Shown in pieces: positions 34,183 to 42,892 of a stretch of 64,000 bases of DNA. The position numbers and the translations under genes were made by a program. This stretch comes from an uncultured Synechococcus sp. (GTDB taxonomy: Bacteria; Cyanobacteriota; Cyanobacteriia; PCC-6307; Cyanobiaceae), in contig CAJXPL010000002.1 in assembly GCA_913057985.1 (NCBI GenBank), positions 1 to 64,000 of the forward strand, read 5' to 3'. Each line of letters begins with the position of its first letter. The first letter of the stretch is position 1. The notes below the pieces were generated by a model, which saw nothing but the letters and a program-made list of their open reading frames with translations, made no database searches and was not told the origin of the DNA.

Positions 34183-34413
34183 ATGTCTGCTGAGAACCAC
34201 CTAAGTATCGATGAGGCCAACGCAGAGATCAGCAACTCAGTGCTGATGCATATCCACTGGCTGTCTGGGTCGGCTATTGAGCCGCTCGCGATCCCAGGTA
34301 CGCACCTCCATTTCTCATGCACGGTGCCGACGACTTTTCGCGACAAGGTCTGTGCAAAACACCAACCCTTTTGCCTCGACCCAAAATCAGCTTCTACGAA
34401 CCCATTGTGGTGA
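34183..34413 (+). CDS. possible hypothetical protein, 76 residues
   Basis: ATG 34183 opens MSAENHLSIDEANAEISNSV and ends DPKSASTNPLW. Composition is plausible, but the opposite strand is also open over the same stretch (34161-34439), and the end overlaps the neighbouring minus-strand gene by 26 bases. The ribosome site (GCTGGGAC) is weak. Confidence 0.3.
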   Translation: MSAENHLSIDEANAEISNSVLMHIHWLSGSAIEPLAIPGTHLHFSCTVPTTFRDKVCAKHQPFCLDPKSASTNPLW

Positions 34414-34692
34414 TCCCTGAAACCATTCACCAATGTCATCTTGTGACCCGTTGAAATGATCCTCGCTTGTTTGCCCTGGCAGATTCATCTGCTGCATGAA
34501 ACCACCCATAGAACTCTGCTCTAGGTTCCCCTTTGCTTGGATCGATCTCGCTTTACGCAACCAATGCCAAACAGTCGAATTCCTGTCTGCATACTTCTGA
34601 ACGAGAATTCTTTCGTCAAGGCTGACAATCTCATTTTTGGATAAACGAGTCAAGATCTCTTGAAGTTTCAGTCTTGTCTTTGTGGTCAACAT
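34387..34692 (-). CDS. hypothetical protein with conserved-looking basic helical N-terminus
   Basis: 101 residues from ATG 34692 (MLTTKTRLKLQEILTRLSKNE). The segment VSLDERILVQKYADRNSTVWHWLRKARSI resembles short helical cyanobacterial proteins with an ERI.LQKYADR motif. The C-terminal half is polar with two Trp (GEWFQGSPQWVRRS). Possible DNA- or RNA-associated role (inference from charge only). Confidence 0.6.
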   Translation of the reverse strand: MLTTKTRLKLQEILTRLSKNEIVSLDERILVQKYADRNSTVWHWLRKARSIQAKGNLEQSSMGGFMQQMNLPGQTSEDHFNGSQDDIGEWFQGSPQWVRRS

Positions 34693-34883
34693 CGAAAAAT
34701 ACCCTTTGGATAAATACTGGCGACGTGTGAAACCTTGTCCATAAAGTTATTGGTATCGGCACAAATCTCTTTTCAGAAGTAACAGAGGTTACAGAAAGTG
34801 GGGCAAATGTTTTGTCTGATACCTACAAACCATTACGGGCTTTTCTTGCTTGGGTATGTCCTTCAGTATCCGCATTAGTAGTG

Positions 34884-35110
34884 GGTGATGCGTTCTGCTC
34901 TGTCGAATCAGGGTTACGACAAAGGAGCTCTTGTTTTGCACCGGGCAAGAGCGGCGGAACCACCCAATTCTTGGCACTAGCCGGTGGTTTCGCTCGCCCA
35001 GAAAATGAGCCCCCCAGCTCTGAATAAAGGGGGCTCATGTCTGATCGACCTGCATAGGTTGGCAATTGACAGAAGAGCTGCAGCGTCGGGTCAGTGAGCC
35101 CTCATCGAGG
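34884..35110. repeat. hairpin-rich repeat element, copy 1
   Basis: Shares with copy 3 (35665-35894), in order: GGTGATGC; CAGGGTTACGACAAA; a stem GCTCTTG/CAAGAGC (34927-34933 with 34946-34952); a stem GGAACCACC/GGTGGTTTC (34956-34964 with 34983-34991); CGCTCG and an A-run; a GC-rich hairpin GAGCCCCC/GGGGGCTC (35007-35036); GGTTGGCAA; and GGGTCAG.GAGCCCTCATC. Stems are kept while their sequences differ between copies. Open frames on both strands (for example LAGGFARPE on plus, SSFVVTLIRQ on minus) are probably by-products. Confidence 0.6.
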
Positions 35111-35219
35111 CCACATCTGCTCAACACCAATGGTGACTGGACCGAGTCAAATCAATGGCCATTCCCGTCAACGGATCAAAGGCCCCAGCAACTCGGCCCG
35201 CTTCTCCCTCAACATTGTG

Positions 35220-35255
35220 AAAAAAACCTCCAGTTCCCCTCAAGAAGCCGGAGGT
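35220..35255 (-). terminator. terminator-like hairpin, minus strand
   Basis: On the minus strand ACCTCC ... GGAGGT (35250-35255 with 35226-35231) is followed by seven T. No clear minus-strand gene lies upstream, so it may end a non-coding transcript. Confidence 0.5.
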
Positions 35256-35265
35256 CGCCCAACTA

Positions 35266-35288
35266 CCTGAGTGAAGCCTCAGGCTTTT
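35266..35288 (+). terminator. terminator-like hairpin, plus strand
   Basis: CCTGAG-tgaagc-CTCAGG is followed by CTTTT. It lies 10 bases from the minus-strand hairpin at 35220-35255, so the two may form a back-to-back pair. Confidence 0.4.
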
Positions 35289-35427
35289 AGAGACTAAAAA
35301 TCAAGAGCGGAAGCTGTTGTGCGGATGACCGTCACACCTTCAGCGAGTCGGTAGTTGTAGATACGTCACGAGCTTTTTCGCCAGCGTTATGCCGGAAGTG
35401 CCCCAGGGCCGGCCACACCAATGGGGT

Positions 35428-35509
35428 GGCGAGACCATCACTGCTCGGTCGGCTTGCCGGTGGTTTCGCTCGACCAGAAAAGAAGGCGGGGCGGTATCCC
35501 TATCGCCCC
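35428..35509. repeat. hairpin-rich repeat element, partial copy 2
   Basis: Contains GCGAGACCATC ... GGTGGTTTCGCTCG, ACCAGAAAAG and a GC hairpin GGGGCG/CGCCCC (35488-35509) in the same order as copies 1 and 3, but lacks the CAGGGTTACGACAAA part. The first stem keeps pairing through a G-U pair. Confidence 0.5.
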
Positions 35510-35551
35510 ACACCCATGTTCAAGGCTTCAATTGGCTGCCGTGGATTCGCC

Positions 35552-35583
35552 AAAGAAAAAGTCCCGGTGTTCGGTGCCGGGAC
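35552..35583 (-). terminator. strong rho-independent terminator, minus strand
   Basis: GTCCCGG (35561-35567) and CCGGGAC (35577-35583) form a perfect 7-bp stem; on the minus strand it is followed by TTTTTCTTT. It implies minus-strand transcription from the 35.6-36.0 kb side. Confidence 0.65.
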
Positions 35584-35664
35584 TGCTGTCTCTCATGACG
35601 AACTTCAGGTCTAACAGTGCGCATAAGTATTTATGCGTACGGCTTATACGACCTTCACGTAGCA

Positions 35665-35894
35665 GGTGATGCCTCCTGCCCTGCTTGAACAGGGTTACGA
35701 CAAATGTGCTCCGTTGGACGACTGACCTTTGGAGCAACGGAACCACCATCGCTAGGTCGACTTGCAGGTGGTTTCGTTCGTCAAAGAAAAAGAGCCCCAG
35801 CTTTTGTCAAGCAAGGGCTCCGTCTCGATCCGAGAACCAAGGTTGGCAAGTGAAAAGGTGAGGCGTGAAGTTGGGTCAGCGAGCCCTCATCCAG
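35665..35894. repeat. hairpin-rich repeat element, copy 3
   Basis: Collinear with copy 1 over about 230 bases. Its stems are TGCTCC/GGAGCA (35707-35712 with 35731-35736), GGAACCACC/GGTGGTTTC (35739-35747 with 35767-35775) and GAGCCC/GGGCTC (35792-35820). On the minus strand the last hairpin is followed by TTTTTCTTT, as in a terminator. The differing but still paired stems argue for a conserved RNA or DNA fold. Confidence 0.6.
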
Positions 35895-36048
35895 CTCGAC
35901 CCGTGGACAAACCTGTGGATGGAACTGTGTACAAAGCAATTTGTCACAATCCTGAGATTCATTCCAGCACAGTCGTTCTTGGGGATCACTAAAGATCGAG
36001 ACATTCCAGGGGGGAATGGTTTAAACCAGGACGTGATGGTGCAAGCCG

Positions 36049-36411
36049 GTGGGGTGTCAATGCAGCGGTGGCTGGGCGGAGCAGCAGGCCTTGCAGCAGC
36101 TGGAAGCGCAGGGATGGCGGTTGCTGGACCGCAACTGGCACTGCCGCTGGGGTGAGCTCGATCTGGTGCTGGAGCGGCAGCAGCAGCTGCTGGTGGTGGA
36201 GGTGAAGGGCCGTCGCACGGGTCATCGGGACCGCCATGGCCTTGATGCCTTTCATTCCGCCAAACGGCGCCGCATGGCTCGCGCGATCAGTTGCTGGAGA
36301 GCGGTGCATCCGGCATCCGCTGAGCAGTTGCTTCGGGTGAAGCTCGCCCTCGTTCCCTTGATGACGTCCCGCCGAACGATTCGCTGGATTGATGTGGAGC
36401 GGCTGTGCTGA
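36049..36411 (+). CDS. UPF0102 (YraN) family nuclease-fold protein
   Basis: 120 residues from GTG 36049. The family core is plain: [24 protein letters not shown], then [25 protein letters not shown], the E-(x)n-D-(x)n-ExK signature of the endonuclease-like fold. It ends with [17 protein letters not shown]. It is presumed to act on nucleic acids, but activity is not established for the family. It marks the return to core genome: G+C-rich, followed by rsmA. Confidence 0.85.
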   Translation: MGCQCSGGWAEQQALQQLEAQGWRLLDRNWHCRWGELDLVLERQQQLLVVEVKGRRTGHRDRHGLDAFHSAKRRRMARAISCWRAVHPASAEQLLRVKLALVPLMTSRRTIRWIDVERLC

Positions 36412-36425
36412 TGCACAGTTGACGC

Positions 36426-37250
36426 ATGGGTTTCTCCGGACATCACGCCCGCAAGCGTTTCGGTCAGCACTGGTTGCGGGACGAATCCGTGCTGCAACGA
36501 ATCATCGAGGCTGCTGACCTGCAGTCCACCGATCGTGTGCTGGAGGTGGGGCCCGGTCGCGGGGCATTAACCGAGCGTCTGCTGGCCGCGGGGCTGAGGG
36601 CGGTGCATGCGATTGAGCTCGACCGCGATCTGGTGGATGGTCTTCAGGAACGTTTTCAGGTTCAGCCTGGGTTCAGCCTCCATCAAGGCGATGTTCTTGA
36701 AGCCCCACTGGAATTGAGTGATGGCTGCATCGCCGACAAGGTGGTGGCCAACATCCCTTACAACATCACTGGCCCACTGCTGGAGCGGCTGGTGGGCCGA
36801 CTGGACCGGCCGGTGGATCCGCCCTACCAACGGCTTGTGTTGCTGGTGCAGAAGGAAGTCGCTGAGCGGATTCGTGCCCGGCCTGGCCACAGCAGTTACA
36901 GCGCCCTGAGTGTTCGCATGCAGTTGCTGGCCCGGTGCCATTCGGTGTGTCCGGTGCCGCCCCGCTGTTTCCAGCCGCCACCAAAAGTGCAATCGGAAGT
37001 GATCTGCCTGGAGCCCTTGCCGGCCGCGGAGCGGTTGGAGCCGACTCTGGCCGCCCGGGTGGAATCGCTGTTGAAGCAGGCGTTTCTGGCGCGGCGCAAG
37101 ATGTTGCGCAACACCCTGGCGGGTGTGGCTGAGCCAGACCACTTGAAGGATCTGGCGGCCTCTGCGGGTTTCAGCCTGCAGCAACGCCCCCAGGAACTGG
37201 CGCCCGCCACCTGGGTCGCCCTGGCCAGGGGTTTGAATCGGGGCGACTGA
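36426..37250 (+). CDS. rsmA: 16S rRNA dimethyladenosine transferase
   Basis: 274 residues from ATG 36426. The signature ARKRFGQHWLRDESVLQRI is followed by the SAM motif VLEVGPGRGALTERL, acidic motif II (AIELDRDL) and the catalytic NIPYNITGPLL. The C-terminal domain has FLARRKMLRNTL. The enzyme dimethylates two adjacent adenosines in the 3' end helix of 16S rRNA. ispE follows 9 bases later, a common order in cyanobacteria. Confidence 0.97.
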   Translation: MGFSGHHARKRFGQHWLRDESVLQRIIEAADLQSTDRVLEVGPGRGALTERLLAAGLRAVHAIELDRDLVDGLQERFQVQPGFSLHQGDVLEAPLELSDGCIADKVVANIPYNITGPLLERLVGRLDRPVDPPYQRLVLLVQKEVAERIRARPGHSSYSALSVRMQLLARCHSVCPVPPRCFQPPPKVQSEVICLEPLPAAERLEPTLAARVESLLKQAFLARRKMLRNTLAGVAEPDHLKDLAASAGFSLQQRPQELAPATWVALARGLNRGD

Positions 37251-37259
37251 ACAACCACC

Positions 37260-38183
37260 ATGATCACGGTGTCGGCCCCGGCCAAAGTCAACCTGCACCT
37301 GGAGGTCCTGGGGCTGCGCTCGGACGGTTTCCATGAGCTGGCCATGGTGATGCAGAGCATCGACCTGGCAGATCGCCTGAGCTTTCAGAACACAGCTGAT
37401 GCCCAACTCAGCCTCACCTGTGATGACGCCAGCCTCAGCGTCGGTGACGACAACCTGATCCTCCGGGCGGCCCAGTTGCTGCGGGACCGTTCGGGTTTTA
37501 GTGAATTGGGGGCCTCCATTCATCTGGAGAAGCGCATCCCCATCGGTGCTGGCCTGGCTGGTGGCTCCAGCGACGGCGCCGCGGCACTGGTTGGTCTGAA
37601 TGCTCTGTGGGGCTTGGGCCACAGCCCCGCGGATCTGGAGCGAATGGCCGCTGAGCTTGGTTCAGACATGCCCTTCTGTGTGGCCGGAGGATGTCAGCTC
37701 TGCTTCGGGCGAGGCGAACAACTGGAAGCCGTGCCACCAACGCATCAACCCCTGGCGGTGCTCTTGGTCAAAGACCCCACGGTGAGCGTTTCAACGCCCT
37801 GGGCCTACAAGCGTTGCCGTGAGCTGAATCAATCCCACTACCTCGCTGATGAGGCGGCTTTTGAACAACGCCGGCAAGCCTTGCGCAGCGTTGATTGGCT
37901 CCAACCATTGCGCAGCGAGCTGCCACCTCCCCTGCGCAATGACCTGCAGGAGGTGGTTGCTCCTGAAACAGCTGCGGTGCGTTCGGCGCTCGATCTGTTG
38001 AACAGCGTTCCCGAAAGCCTGGCGGTGGCCATGAGTGGTTCTGGACCCAGTTGTTTCGCGCTGTTCTCCGATCTGGCGTCATGTCGCCAGGCGCAGGATC
38101 AGCTCACTCCCCAGCTGGACCGCGCCGGCCTGAAGGCCTGGTCTTGCGCCCTTCGCAGCGATGGCGTGAGGATCGAGGCATGA
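37260..38183 (+). CDS. ispE: 4-diphosphocytidyl-2-C-methyl-D-erythritol kinase
   Basis: 307 residues from ATG 37260 ([18 protein letters not shown]). A GHMP kinase: the phosphate-binding loop [18 protein letters not shown] is near residue 92, with [10 protein letters not shown] and [13 protein letters not shown] further on. It phosphorylates CDP-ME in the MEP pathway for isoprenoids (carotenoids, phytol). The stop overlaps the ATG of the next gene (ATGA). Confidence 0.97.
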   Translation: MITVSAPAKVNLHLEVLGLRSDGFHELAMVMQSIDLADRLSFQNTADAQLSLTCDDASLSVGDDNLILRAAQLLRDRSGFSELGASIHLEKRIPIGAGLAGGSSDGAAALVGLNALWGLGHSPADLERMAAELGSDMPFCVAGGCQLCFGRGEQLEAVPPTHQPLAVLLVKDPTVSVSTPWAYKRCRELNQSHYLADEAAFEQRRQALRSVDWLQPLRSELPPPLRNDLQEVVAPETAAVRSALDLLNSVPESLAVAMSGSGPSCFALFSDLASCRQAQDQLTPQLDRAGLKAWSCALRSDGVRIEA

Positions 38184-38497
38184 CTGATGTCCCCACACCA
38201 GAGAGCCCCGAACCACAGGATCCGCGCAAAGGTCCGCTGAGTTTTCTCTCCGGAGCGCTGACGGCCGGGCTGTTGGCCTGGCTGGCCCTGGGCCTGAGTC
38301 GGCGGATGGTGGTGTATTTCGCCGTTCATCCCCCGCACTACAGCTCGCCGATTGCCCAGAACATCGCCGTCACCCTGAAGACCCTTCTGGTGGGTTTGTC
38401 CTTCCTGGCCACCTTCAGCACGGGTTTTGTGGCCCTTGGCCTGGCCCTGGTGTTTCTTCGCAGTCTCTTTACGGCTCGCGATCAGAACCCTGCCTAG
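38180..38497 (+). CDS. DUF3082-type membrane protein
   Basis: 105 residues from ATG 38180, overlapping ispE by 4 bases. A Pro-rich cytoplasmic start ([17 protein letters not shown]) is followed by two hydrophobic helices ([42 protein letters not shown]) around a loop with [23 protein letters not shown]. This pattern is a cyanobacterial/plastid DUF3082 protein; its role is unknown. Confidence 0.8.
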   Translation: MTDVPTPESPEPQDPRKGPLSFLSGALTAGLLAWLALGLSRRMVVYFAVHPPHYSSPIAQNIAVTLKTLLVGLSFLATFSTGFVALGLALVFLRSLFTARDQNPA

Positions 38498-38521
38498 CGT
38501 CCGCTCATTGCCAGGGTTTGG

Positions 38522-38617
38522 ATGACGCCCCACGACCTCGGCCAGCTGGCGTTGCTGCTGTCTCCGGCCATGCTGCTTTCCGTTTTGTTGTTGTTCACCT
38601 TCGCGGCGGGCGGTTGA
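38522..38617 (+). CDS. possible 31-residue single-helix membrane peptide
   Basis: ATG 38522 opens MTPHDLGQLALLLSPAMLLSVLLLF and ends TFAAGG at TGA 38617. One hydrophobic helix with a short polar start is the pattern of small thylakoid subunits (Psb, Pet or Ndh type), but the sequence matches none that I know. It lies between the DUF3082 gene and pdhB in the same direction. Confidence 0.4.
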   Translation: MTPHDLGQLALLLSPAMLLSVLLLFTFAAGG

Positions 38618-38679
38618 CCCTGCGCTGACTGAGATAGCTTGGCCTCACCACCCGGATTGGCCGGGATCACTGTGACGCC

Positions 38680-39663
38680 GTGGCAGGAACACTTCTCTTC
38701 AACGCCCTCCGGGAAGCCATCGACGAGGAGATGGGGAGAGACCCCCACGTCTGCGTGATGGGGGAGGACGTCGGTCACTACGGCGGTAGTTACAAGGTCA
38801 CCAAGGATCTGGCGGAGAAATACGGCGATCTCAGGGTGCTCGATACCCCGATTGCTGAGAACGGCTTCACCGGAATGGCGGTTGGTGCCGCGATGACCGG
38901 TCTCCGGCCGATCGTTGAGGGCATGAACATGGGCTTCCTGCTCCTGGCCTTCAACCAGATCTCCAACAACATGGGGATGCTCCGCTACACCAGCGGCGGC
39001 AACTTCACCATTCCCACCGTGGTGCGCGGCCCCGGCGGTGTGGGTCGTCAGCTTGGCGCTGAGCACAGCCAACGGCTGGAGGCCTACTTCCATGCCGTCC
39101 CCGGCATCAAGATCGTGGCCTGCAGCACGCCCACCAATGCCAAAGGCCTGATGAAGGCCGCGATTCGCGACAACAACCCCGTGCTCTTCTTCGAGCACGT
39201 TCTGCTCTACAACCTCAGCGAGGAGCTCCCCGAAGGTGACTACACCTGTGCCCTCGACCAGGCTGATCTGGTGAAAGAAGGCACCGATGTGACGATCCTC
39301 ACCTACTCCCGGATGCGTCACCACTGTCTCAAGGCTGTGGAGCAACTGGAGGCAGAGGGGGTGAGCGTTGAGCTGATCGATCTGATCAGCCTCAAGCCCT
39401 TCGACATGGAGACGATCAGTCGCTCCATCCGCAAGACCAACAAGGTGATCGTGGTGGAGGAATGCATGAAGACCGGCGGCATCGGGGCCGAGTTGATTGC
39501 GCTGATCACAGAACAATGCTTCGACGATCTGGATGCCCGGCCTGTGCGTCTTTCCAGTCAGGACATCCCCACCCCCTACAACGGTTCTCTCGAGAACCTC
39601 ACGATCATTCAGCCGCATCAGATCGTTGAGGCGGCGCAGGCGTTGGTCAACAAGGGCATCTGA
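38680..39663 (+). CDS. pdhB: pyruvate dehydrogenase E1 component, beta subunit
   Basis: 327 residues from GTG 38680 ([18 protein letters not shown]). Thiamine-diphosphate-binding features include [16 protein letters not shown], the Glu in [24 protein letters not shown], and [14 protein letters not shown]. The C-terminal transketolase domain has [13 protein letters not shown]. It decarboxylates pyruvate to acetyl-CoA with E1 alpha, E2 and E3, which are elsewhere. secD follows after 5 bases. Confidence 0.96.
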   Translation: MAGTLLFNALREAIDEEMGRDPHVCVMGEDVGHYGGSYKVTKDLAEKYGDLRVLDTPIAENGFTGMAVGAAMTGLRPIVEGMNMGFLLLAFNQISNNMGMLRYTSGGNFTIPTVVRGPGGVGRQLGAEHSQRLEAYFHAVPGIKIVACSTPTNAKGLMKAAIRDNNPVLFFEHVLLYNLSEELPEGDYTCALDQADLVKEGTDVTILTYSRMRHHCLKAVEQLEAEGVSVELIDLISLKPFDMETISRSIRKTNKVIVVEECMKTGGIGAELIALITEQCFDDLDARPVRLSSQDIPTPYNGSLENLTIIQPHQIVEAAQALVNKGI

Positions 39664-39668
39664 CGTTG

Positions 39669-41150
39669 ATGGCGCGTTATCAGGGTTGGTTTGCCCTTGT
39701 TCTTGCCCTGGCGATCGCCGCCGGGATGTTTTTGGTTCGGACGCCGCTGGAACTGGGCCTCGATCTGCGGGGCGGCAGTCAGCTCACCGTTGAGGTGAAG
39801 CCAGCCGGAGAAATCACCCGGGTTGGTGCCGAAGAGATGGAAGCGGTGAAAGCCGTGCTCGATCGTCGGGTCAACGGTCTTGGTGTGGCTGAGTCCACCC
39901 TGCAGACGGTGGGTGAGTCGCAGCTCGTGCTGCAGCTCCCAGGTGAGCAGGATCCCACCGCTGCTGCACGGGTTCTCGGCGACACAGCCCTGTTGGAGTT
40001 TCGTGCCCAAAAGGCCGACACCGAAGCAGAGTTCCGAGGTCTGAGGCAGCTCCGTTCCCAGGTGGAAGCGATCCTCAGGTTGCGTGAAGATCAGATCCGT
40101 CGTGGTGAGACCCCGGAGCCTCTGGATCTGGCTCAGCTGAAGTCAACCCAGCAGACCCTGGGTCTGGATGGGCAGGCCAGCTCGGAAGAGGAGCAGCTCC
40201 GCCAGCTTCTGAACAAGGTTGATGCCGATCTGCTCACGATGCTTGAGCCGGCAGCCCTGACGGGCAAGCAGCTGGTGACGGCAGGCCGCCAACCGCTCCA
40301 GAACAACCCGAACAGCTGGGAGGTGACCCTCAATTTCGATGGTGAGGGTGCTGAGGCCTTCGCTGACCTCACCAAATCGATTGCCGGTACCGACCGGTTG
40401 CTGGCCATCACTCTGGATGATCAGCTGATCAGTGCCGCCAGCGTTGGCCCCCAGTTCAAAAGTGCTGGAATCTCTGGTGGTGCAGCCACCATCAGTGGCA
40501 ATTTCAGTGCGGAAACGGCCCGTGAGCTCGAGGTGAAGCTCCGCGGCGGCTCCCTGCCCCTCCCCGTTGAAGTAATCGAGGTCCGCACCATCGGGCCCAC
40601 GCTCGGAGCAGAGAACATCCGCCGCAGCCTGGTGGCCGCCCTCTCGGGCCTGGCTCTTGTGGCGGTGTTCATGGTGGTGGCCTATCGCCTGCCAGGGGCG
40701 GTGGCTGTGATGGCCCTCAGCCTCTATGCGCTGTTCAACCTGGCGGTGTACGCCTTGATTCCGGTGACCCTCACCCTGCCTGGAATCGCTGGTTTCATCC
40801 TCTCGATCGGCATGGCCGTGGATGCCAATGTGCTGATCTTTGAACGGATCAAGGACGAATTGCGGCGGGGCAACACCTTGATCCGCTCGATCGATACAGG
40901 CTTCTCCGAGGCCTTTTCATCGATCGTCGATGGTCACCTGACCACGCTGATCAGTTGTGCAGCTCTCTTCTTCCTTGGCACCGGCCTGGTCAAGGGCTTT
41001 GCCGCGACCCTGGGCATTGGTGTTCTGCTGAGTTTGTTCACGGCCCTGACCTGCACCCGCACCCTGCTTCGTTTCCTGATGGGTTACGCCGGTCTGCGTC
41101 GTGCCAGCAATTTTCTGCCCACCGGGCAACTTCCTTCCCCCACCGCCTGA
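39669..41150 (+). CDS. secD: protein translocase subunit SecD
   Basis: 493 residues from ATG 39669 (MARYQGWFALVLAL). One N-terminal helix and the LGLDLRGGSQLTVEV motif are followed by a large periplasmic domain. Five C-terminal helices carry GPTLGAENIRRSLVA and the family SIGMAVDANVLIFERIKDE. With SecF it uses proton motive force to help Sec-dependent export across the plasma and thylakoid membranes. secF begins 3 bases later. Confidence 0.97.
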   Translation: MARYQGWFALVLALAIAAGMFLVRTPLELGLDLRGGSQLTVEVKPAGEITRVGAEEMEAVKAVLDRRVNGLGVAESTLQTVGESQLVLQLPGEQDPTAAARVLGDTALLEFRAQKADTEAEFRGLRQLRSQVEAILRLREDQIRRGETPEPLDLAQLKSTQQTLGLDGQASSEEEQLRQLLNKVDADLLTMLEPAALTGKQLVTAGRQPLQNNPNSWEVTLNFDGEGAEAFADLTKSIAGTDRLLAITLDDQLISAASVGPQFKSAGISGGAATISGNFSAETARELEVKLRGGSLPLPVEVIEVRTIGPTLGAENIRRSLVAALSGLALVAVFMVVAYRLPGAVAVMALSLYALFNLAVYALIPVTLTLPGIAGFILSIGMAVDANVLIFERIKDELRRGNTLIRSIDTGFSEAFSSIVDGHLTTLISCAALFFLGTGLVKGFAATLGIGVLLSLFTALTCTRTLLRFLMGYAGLRRASNFLPTGQLPSPTA

Positions 41151-41153
41151 ACC

Positions 41154-42143
41154 ATGACTGAAGCATCGTCATCGGCACAAGCGGCCACGGTCCTCAGATT
41201 GCGCTGGACCCTCAGCAGCATGCGCCGCAAGGTGTGGCTCGTTTCTGGTCTGGTGGTTCTGATCAGCCTGTTGGGCCTGGTGCTCAGCTGGTTGGATCCT
41301 GCGATTCGTGCTCCCCTGCGTCCCGGCCTGGATTTCACCGGTGGCACGCAGATTCAACTGGAGCGTCGCTGTGATGACGCCTGCGCCGAGCTCAAGGCGA
41401 TTCAGGTTTCGGATGTGATCCGCAGCCTGGAGCTGCCCCAGGAGGAGGGTCAACCTCTCCCCAACCTGGGCGCTCCCCGGGTTCAGCTTCTGGATGGCGG
41501 TCAGTCGTTGTTGCTGCGCCTGCCAACGTTGTCGGCTGCCCAGGGCCAAGCGGTCATTGAGGCGGTTGAACCCGTTGCAGGGCCATTCCTCTCCGGTGGT
41601 CAATCGGTCGACACGATCGGGCCGAGCCTGGGCAAACAATTGCTGCGCAGCAGTCTGATTTCTCTGTTGGTGGCCTTCAGCGGTATTGCGGCCTACATCA
41701 GCTTCCGCTACGACCGCCGCTATGCGTTTCTCGCTCTGGTGGCGCTGGCCCATGACGTGGCGATCGTCTGTGGAGTTTTTGCCTGGCTCGGGGTTGTGCT
41801 CCAGCTGGAGGTGGACAGCCTCTTTGCGGTTTCATTGCTGACCATTGCTGGTTATTCGGTCAACGACACGGTGGTGGTCTTTGATCGCATCCGTGAACGC
41901 AGCAAGGATGCTGCCGACCTGCCGCTTTCAGTGCAGGTGGATCAAGCGGTGTCCGCCACCCTGACCCGCACGCTCTACACCAGCGGAACCACCCTGCTGC
42001 CTCTCTTGGCGCTCGTTGTTTTCGGTGGAGCAACCCTGTATTGGTTTGCCATCGCCCTCGCCCTCGGGGTTGTTGTTGGTTCCTGGTCGAGCATCGCCCT
42101 GGCGCCCTCGTTGTTCACGCTGTGGGACCGCTCCCGTGACTAA
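41154..42143 (+). CDS. secF: protein translocase subunit SecF
   Basis: 329 residues from ATG 41154. N-terminal helix, then LRPGLDFTGGTQIQLE (family motif), a short periplasmic domain, and the membrane domain with DTIGPSLGKQLLRSS, HDVAIVCGVFA, and SVNDTVVVFDRIRER. Forms the SecDF complex with the preceding gene product. A small membrane gene starts inside its 3' end. Confidence 0.97.
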   Translation: MTEASSSAQAATVLRLRWTLSSMRRKVWLVSGLVVLISLLGLVLSWLDPAIRAPLRPGLDFTGGTQIQLERRCDDACAELKAIQVSDVIRSLELPQEEGQPLPNLGAPRVQLLDGGQSLLLRLPTLSAAQGQAVIEAVEPVAGPFLSGGQSVDTIGPSLGKQLLRSSLISLLVAFSGIAAYISFRYDRRYAFLALVALAHDVAIVCGVFAWLGVVLQLEVDSLFAVSLLTIAGYSVNDTVVVFDRIRERSKDAADLPLSVQVDQAVSATLTRTLYTSGTTLLPLLALVVFGGATLYWFAIALALGVVVGSWSSIALAPSLFTLWDRSRD

Positions 42144-42357
42144 ATCCAGCGGCAATTCAGAGCGGAGACGCCGTGCTGTTTCGGCCCGTTGGTTTCCGAT
42201 TCTGTTGATCCTGCTGGCTCTGGCTGATCTGCGCACCGAAGTTCTGCTGCTCAGTGATCAGTTCACGATCACAGGGCTTGGTTATGCCATTCGGCATCAT
42301 CAGCTTGCTGTGGTGGTCTTGCTGGGTTCCGGCTCTCTCTGGCGTCGTTTCGGTTAG
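42136..42357 (+). CDS. small membrane protein overlapping secF
   Basis: 73 residues from GTG 42136, overlapping the last 8 bases of secF in another frame. The Arg-rich start (SERRRRAVSARW) leads to a hydrophobic helix (FPILLILLALADL), a polar loop (RTEVLLLSDQFTITGLGYAIRHHQ) and a second weaker helix (LAVVVLLGSGSLW). Unrecognised, but overlap with secF suggests co-translation. It converges with the next gene by 4 bases. Confidence 0.65.
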   Translation: MTKSSGNSERRRRAVSARWFPILLILLALADLRTEVLLLSDQFTITGLGYAIRHHQLAVVVLLGSGSLWRRFG

Positions 42358-42590
42358 CGCTTGGGGCCGTTGCCGAATTCCCGCCAGATCGAATCCCAGG
42401 TGCGTTGTTTCACCTCGGCGTTCCACTGCCCCTGGCTGTGGGTTGAGGCCCACCACGATTCGAACAGATCGTGGGCTTCCTCTTGCAGCAAATCGGGGTC
42501 AAGATTCTCGCGAACCAGCTGCATCACGGCCTGCCTCAGTTCCTCGTAACGGGAGAAATTGAAGATGACGTCCAAGCCCGCTCGTCTCAC
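42354..42590 (-). CDS. small helical hypothetical protein
   Basis: 78 residues from GTG 42590. RYEELRQAVMQLVRENLDPDLLQEEAHDLFESWW is an amphipathic helical stretch, followed by a Trp-rich segment (KQRTWDSIWREFG). No recognised domain. The last 4 bases overlap the end of the convergent secF-linked gene. Confidence 0.65.
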   Translation of the reverse strand: MRRAGLDVIFNFSRYEELRQAVMQLVRENLDPDLLQEEAHDLFESWWASTHSQGQWNAEVKQRTWDSIWREFGNGPKR

Positions 42591-42704
42591 GACTTCTTGG
42601 ACACATTATTGGATTGAAGAGCGCCAAGCTGGCTTCTTTGGTATCGGGGTGAACGTCATGGCCTGTAAAGGCTGAGTTACGACTCAATTGGTTGCTCATG
42701 TTCC

Positions 42705-42884
42705 ATGGAGTTGAATCCTGGTCTCAGCGAGGTGGTCTTCGGCTTGCGTGCTGAGGTTGAGGCGCTGAAGACGCGCTTGAACAAGATTGAGCGTGGCCAG
42801 GAGGTCGCGGTTTCTGCGGCCTATTGGCAAGCGGTTGAGCGGGAGCGTGATTCGAGAGAAAAAAAGCGGCGTCAGCTGCTCTGA
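42705..42884 (+). CDS. 59-residue coiled-coil-like hypothetical protein
   Basis: ATG 42705 opens MELNPGLSEVVFGLRAEVEAL, continues KTRLNKIERGQEVAV and ends in a highly charged helix (ERERDSREKKRRQLL). It is predicted to be all helical with heptad-like spacing. No family is recognised. It converges with the permease terminator. Confidence 0.6.
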   Translation: MELNPGLSEVVFGLRAEVEALKTRLNKIERGQEVAVSAAYWQAVERERDSREKKRRQLL

Positions 42885-42892
42885 TCTGGTCG

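Noticed and set aside
34161-34439. 92-codon minus-strand frame opposite the frame at 34183
   Set aside because: It overlaps the better-supported gene at 34387-34692 out of frame and runs through an inverted repeat; weak composition.
34789-34977. Minus-strand frames FVVTL[IF][RK]Q here and at 35528-35749 as a protein family
   Set aside because: The similarity follows from the repeated hairpin element; changes between copies are not concentrated in third codon positions, and stems rather than codons are kept.
36567-37622. 351-codon frame antisense to rsmA and ispE
   Set aside because: Opposite to two well-identified genes; Gln/His-rich composition typical of a shadow frame.
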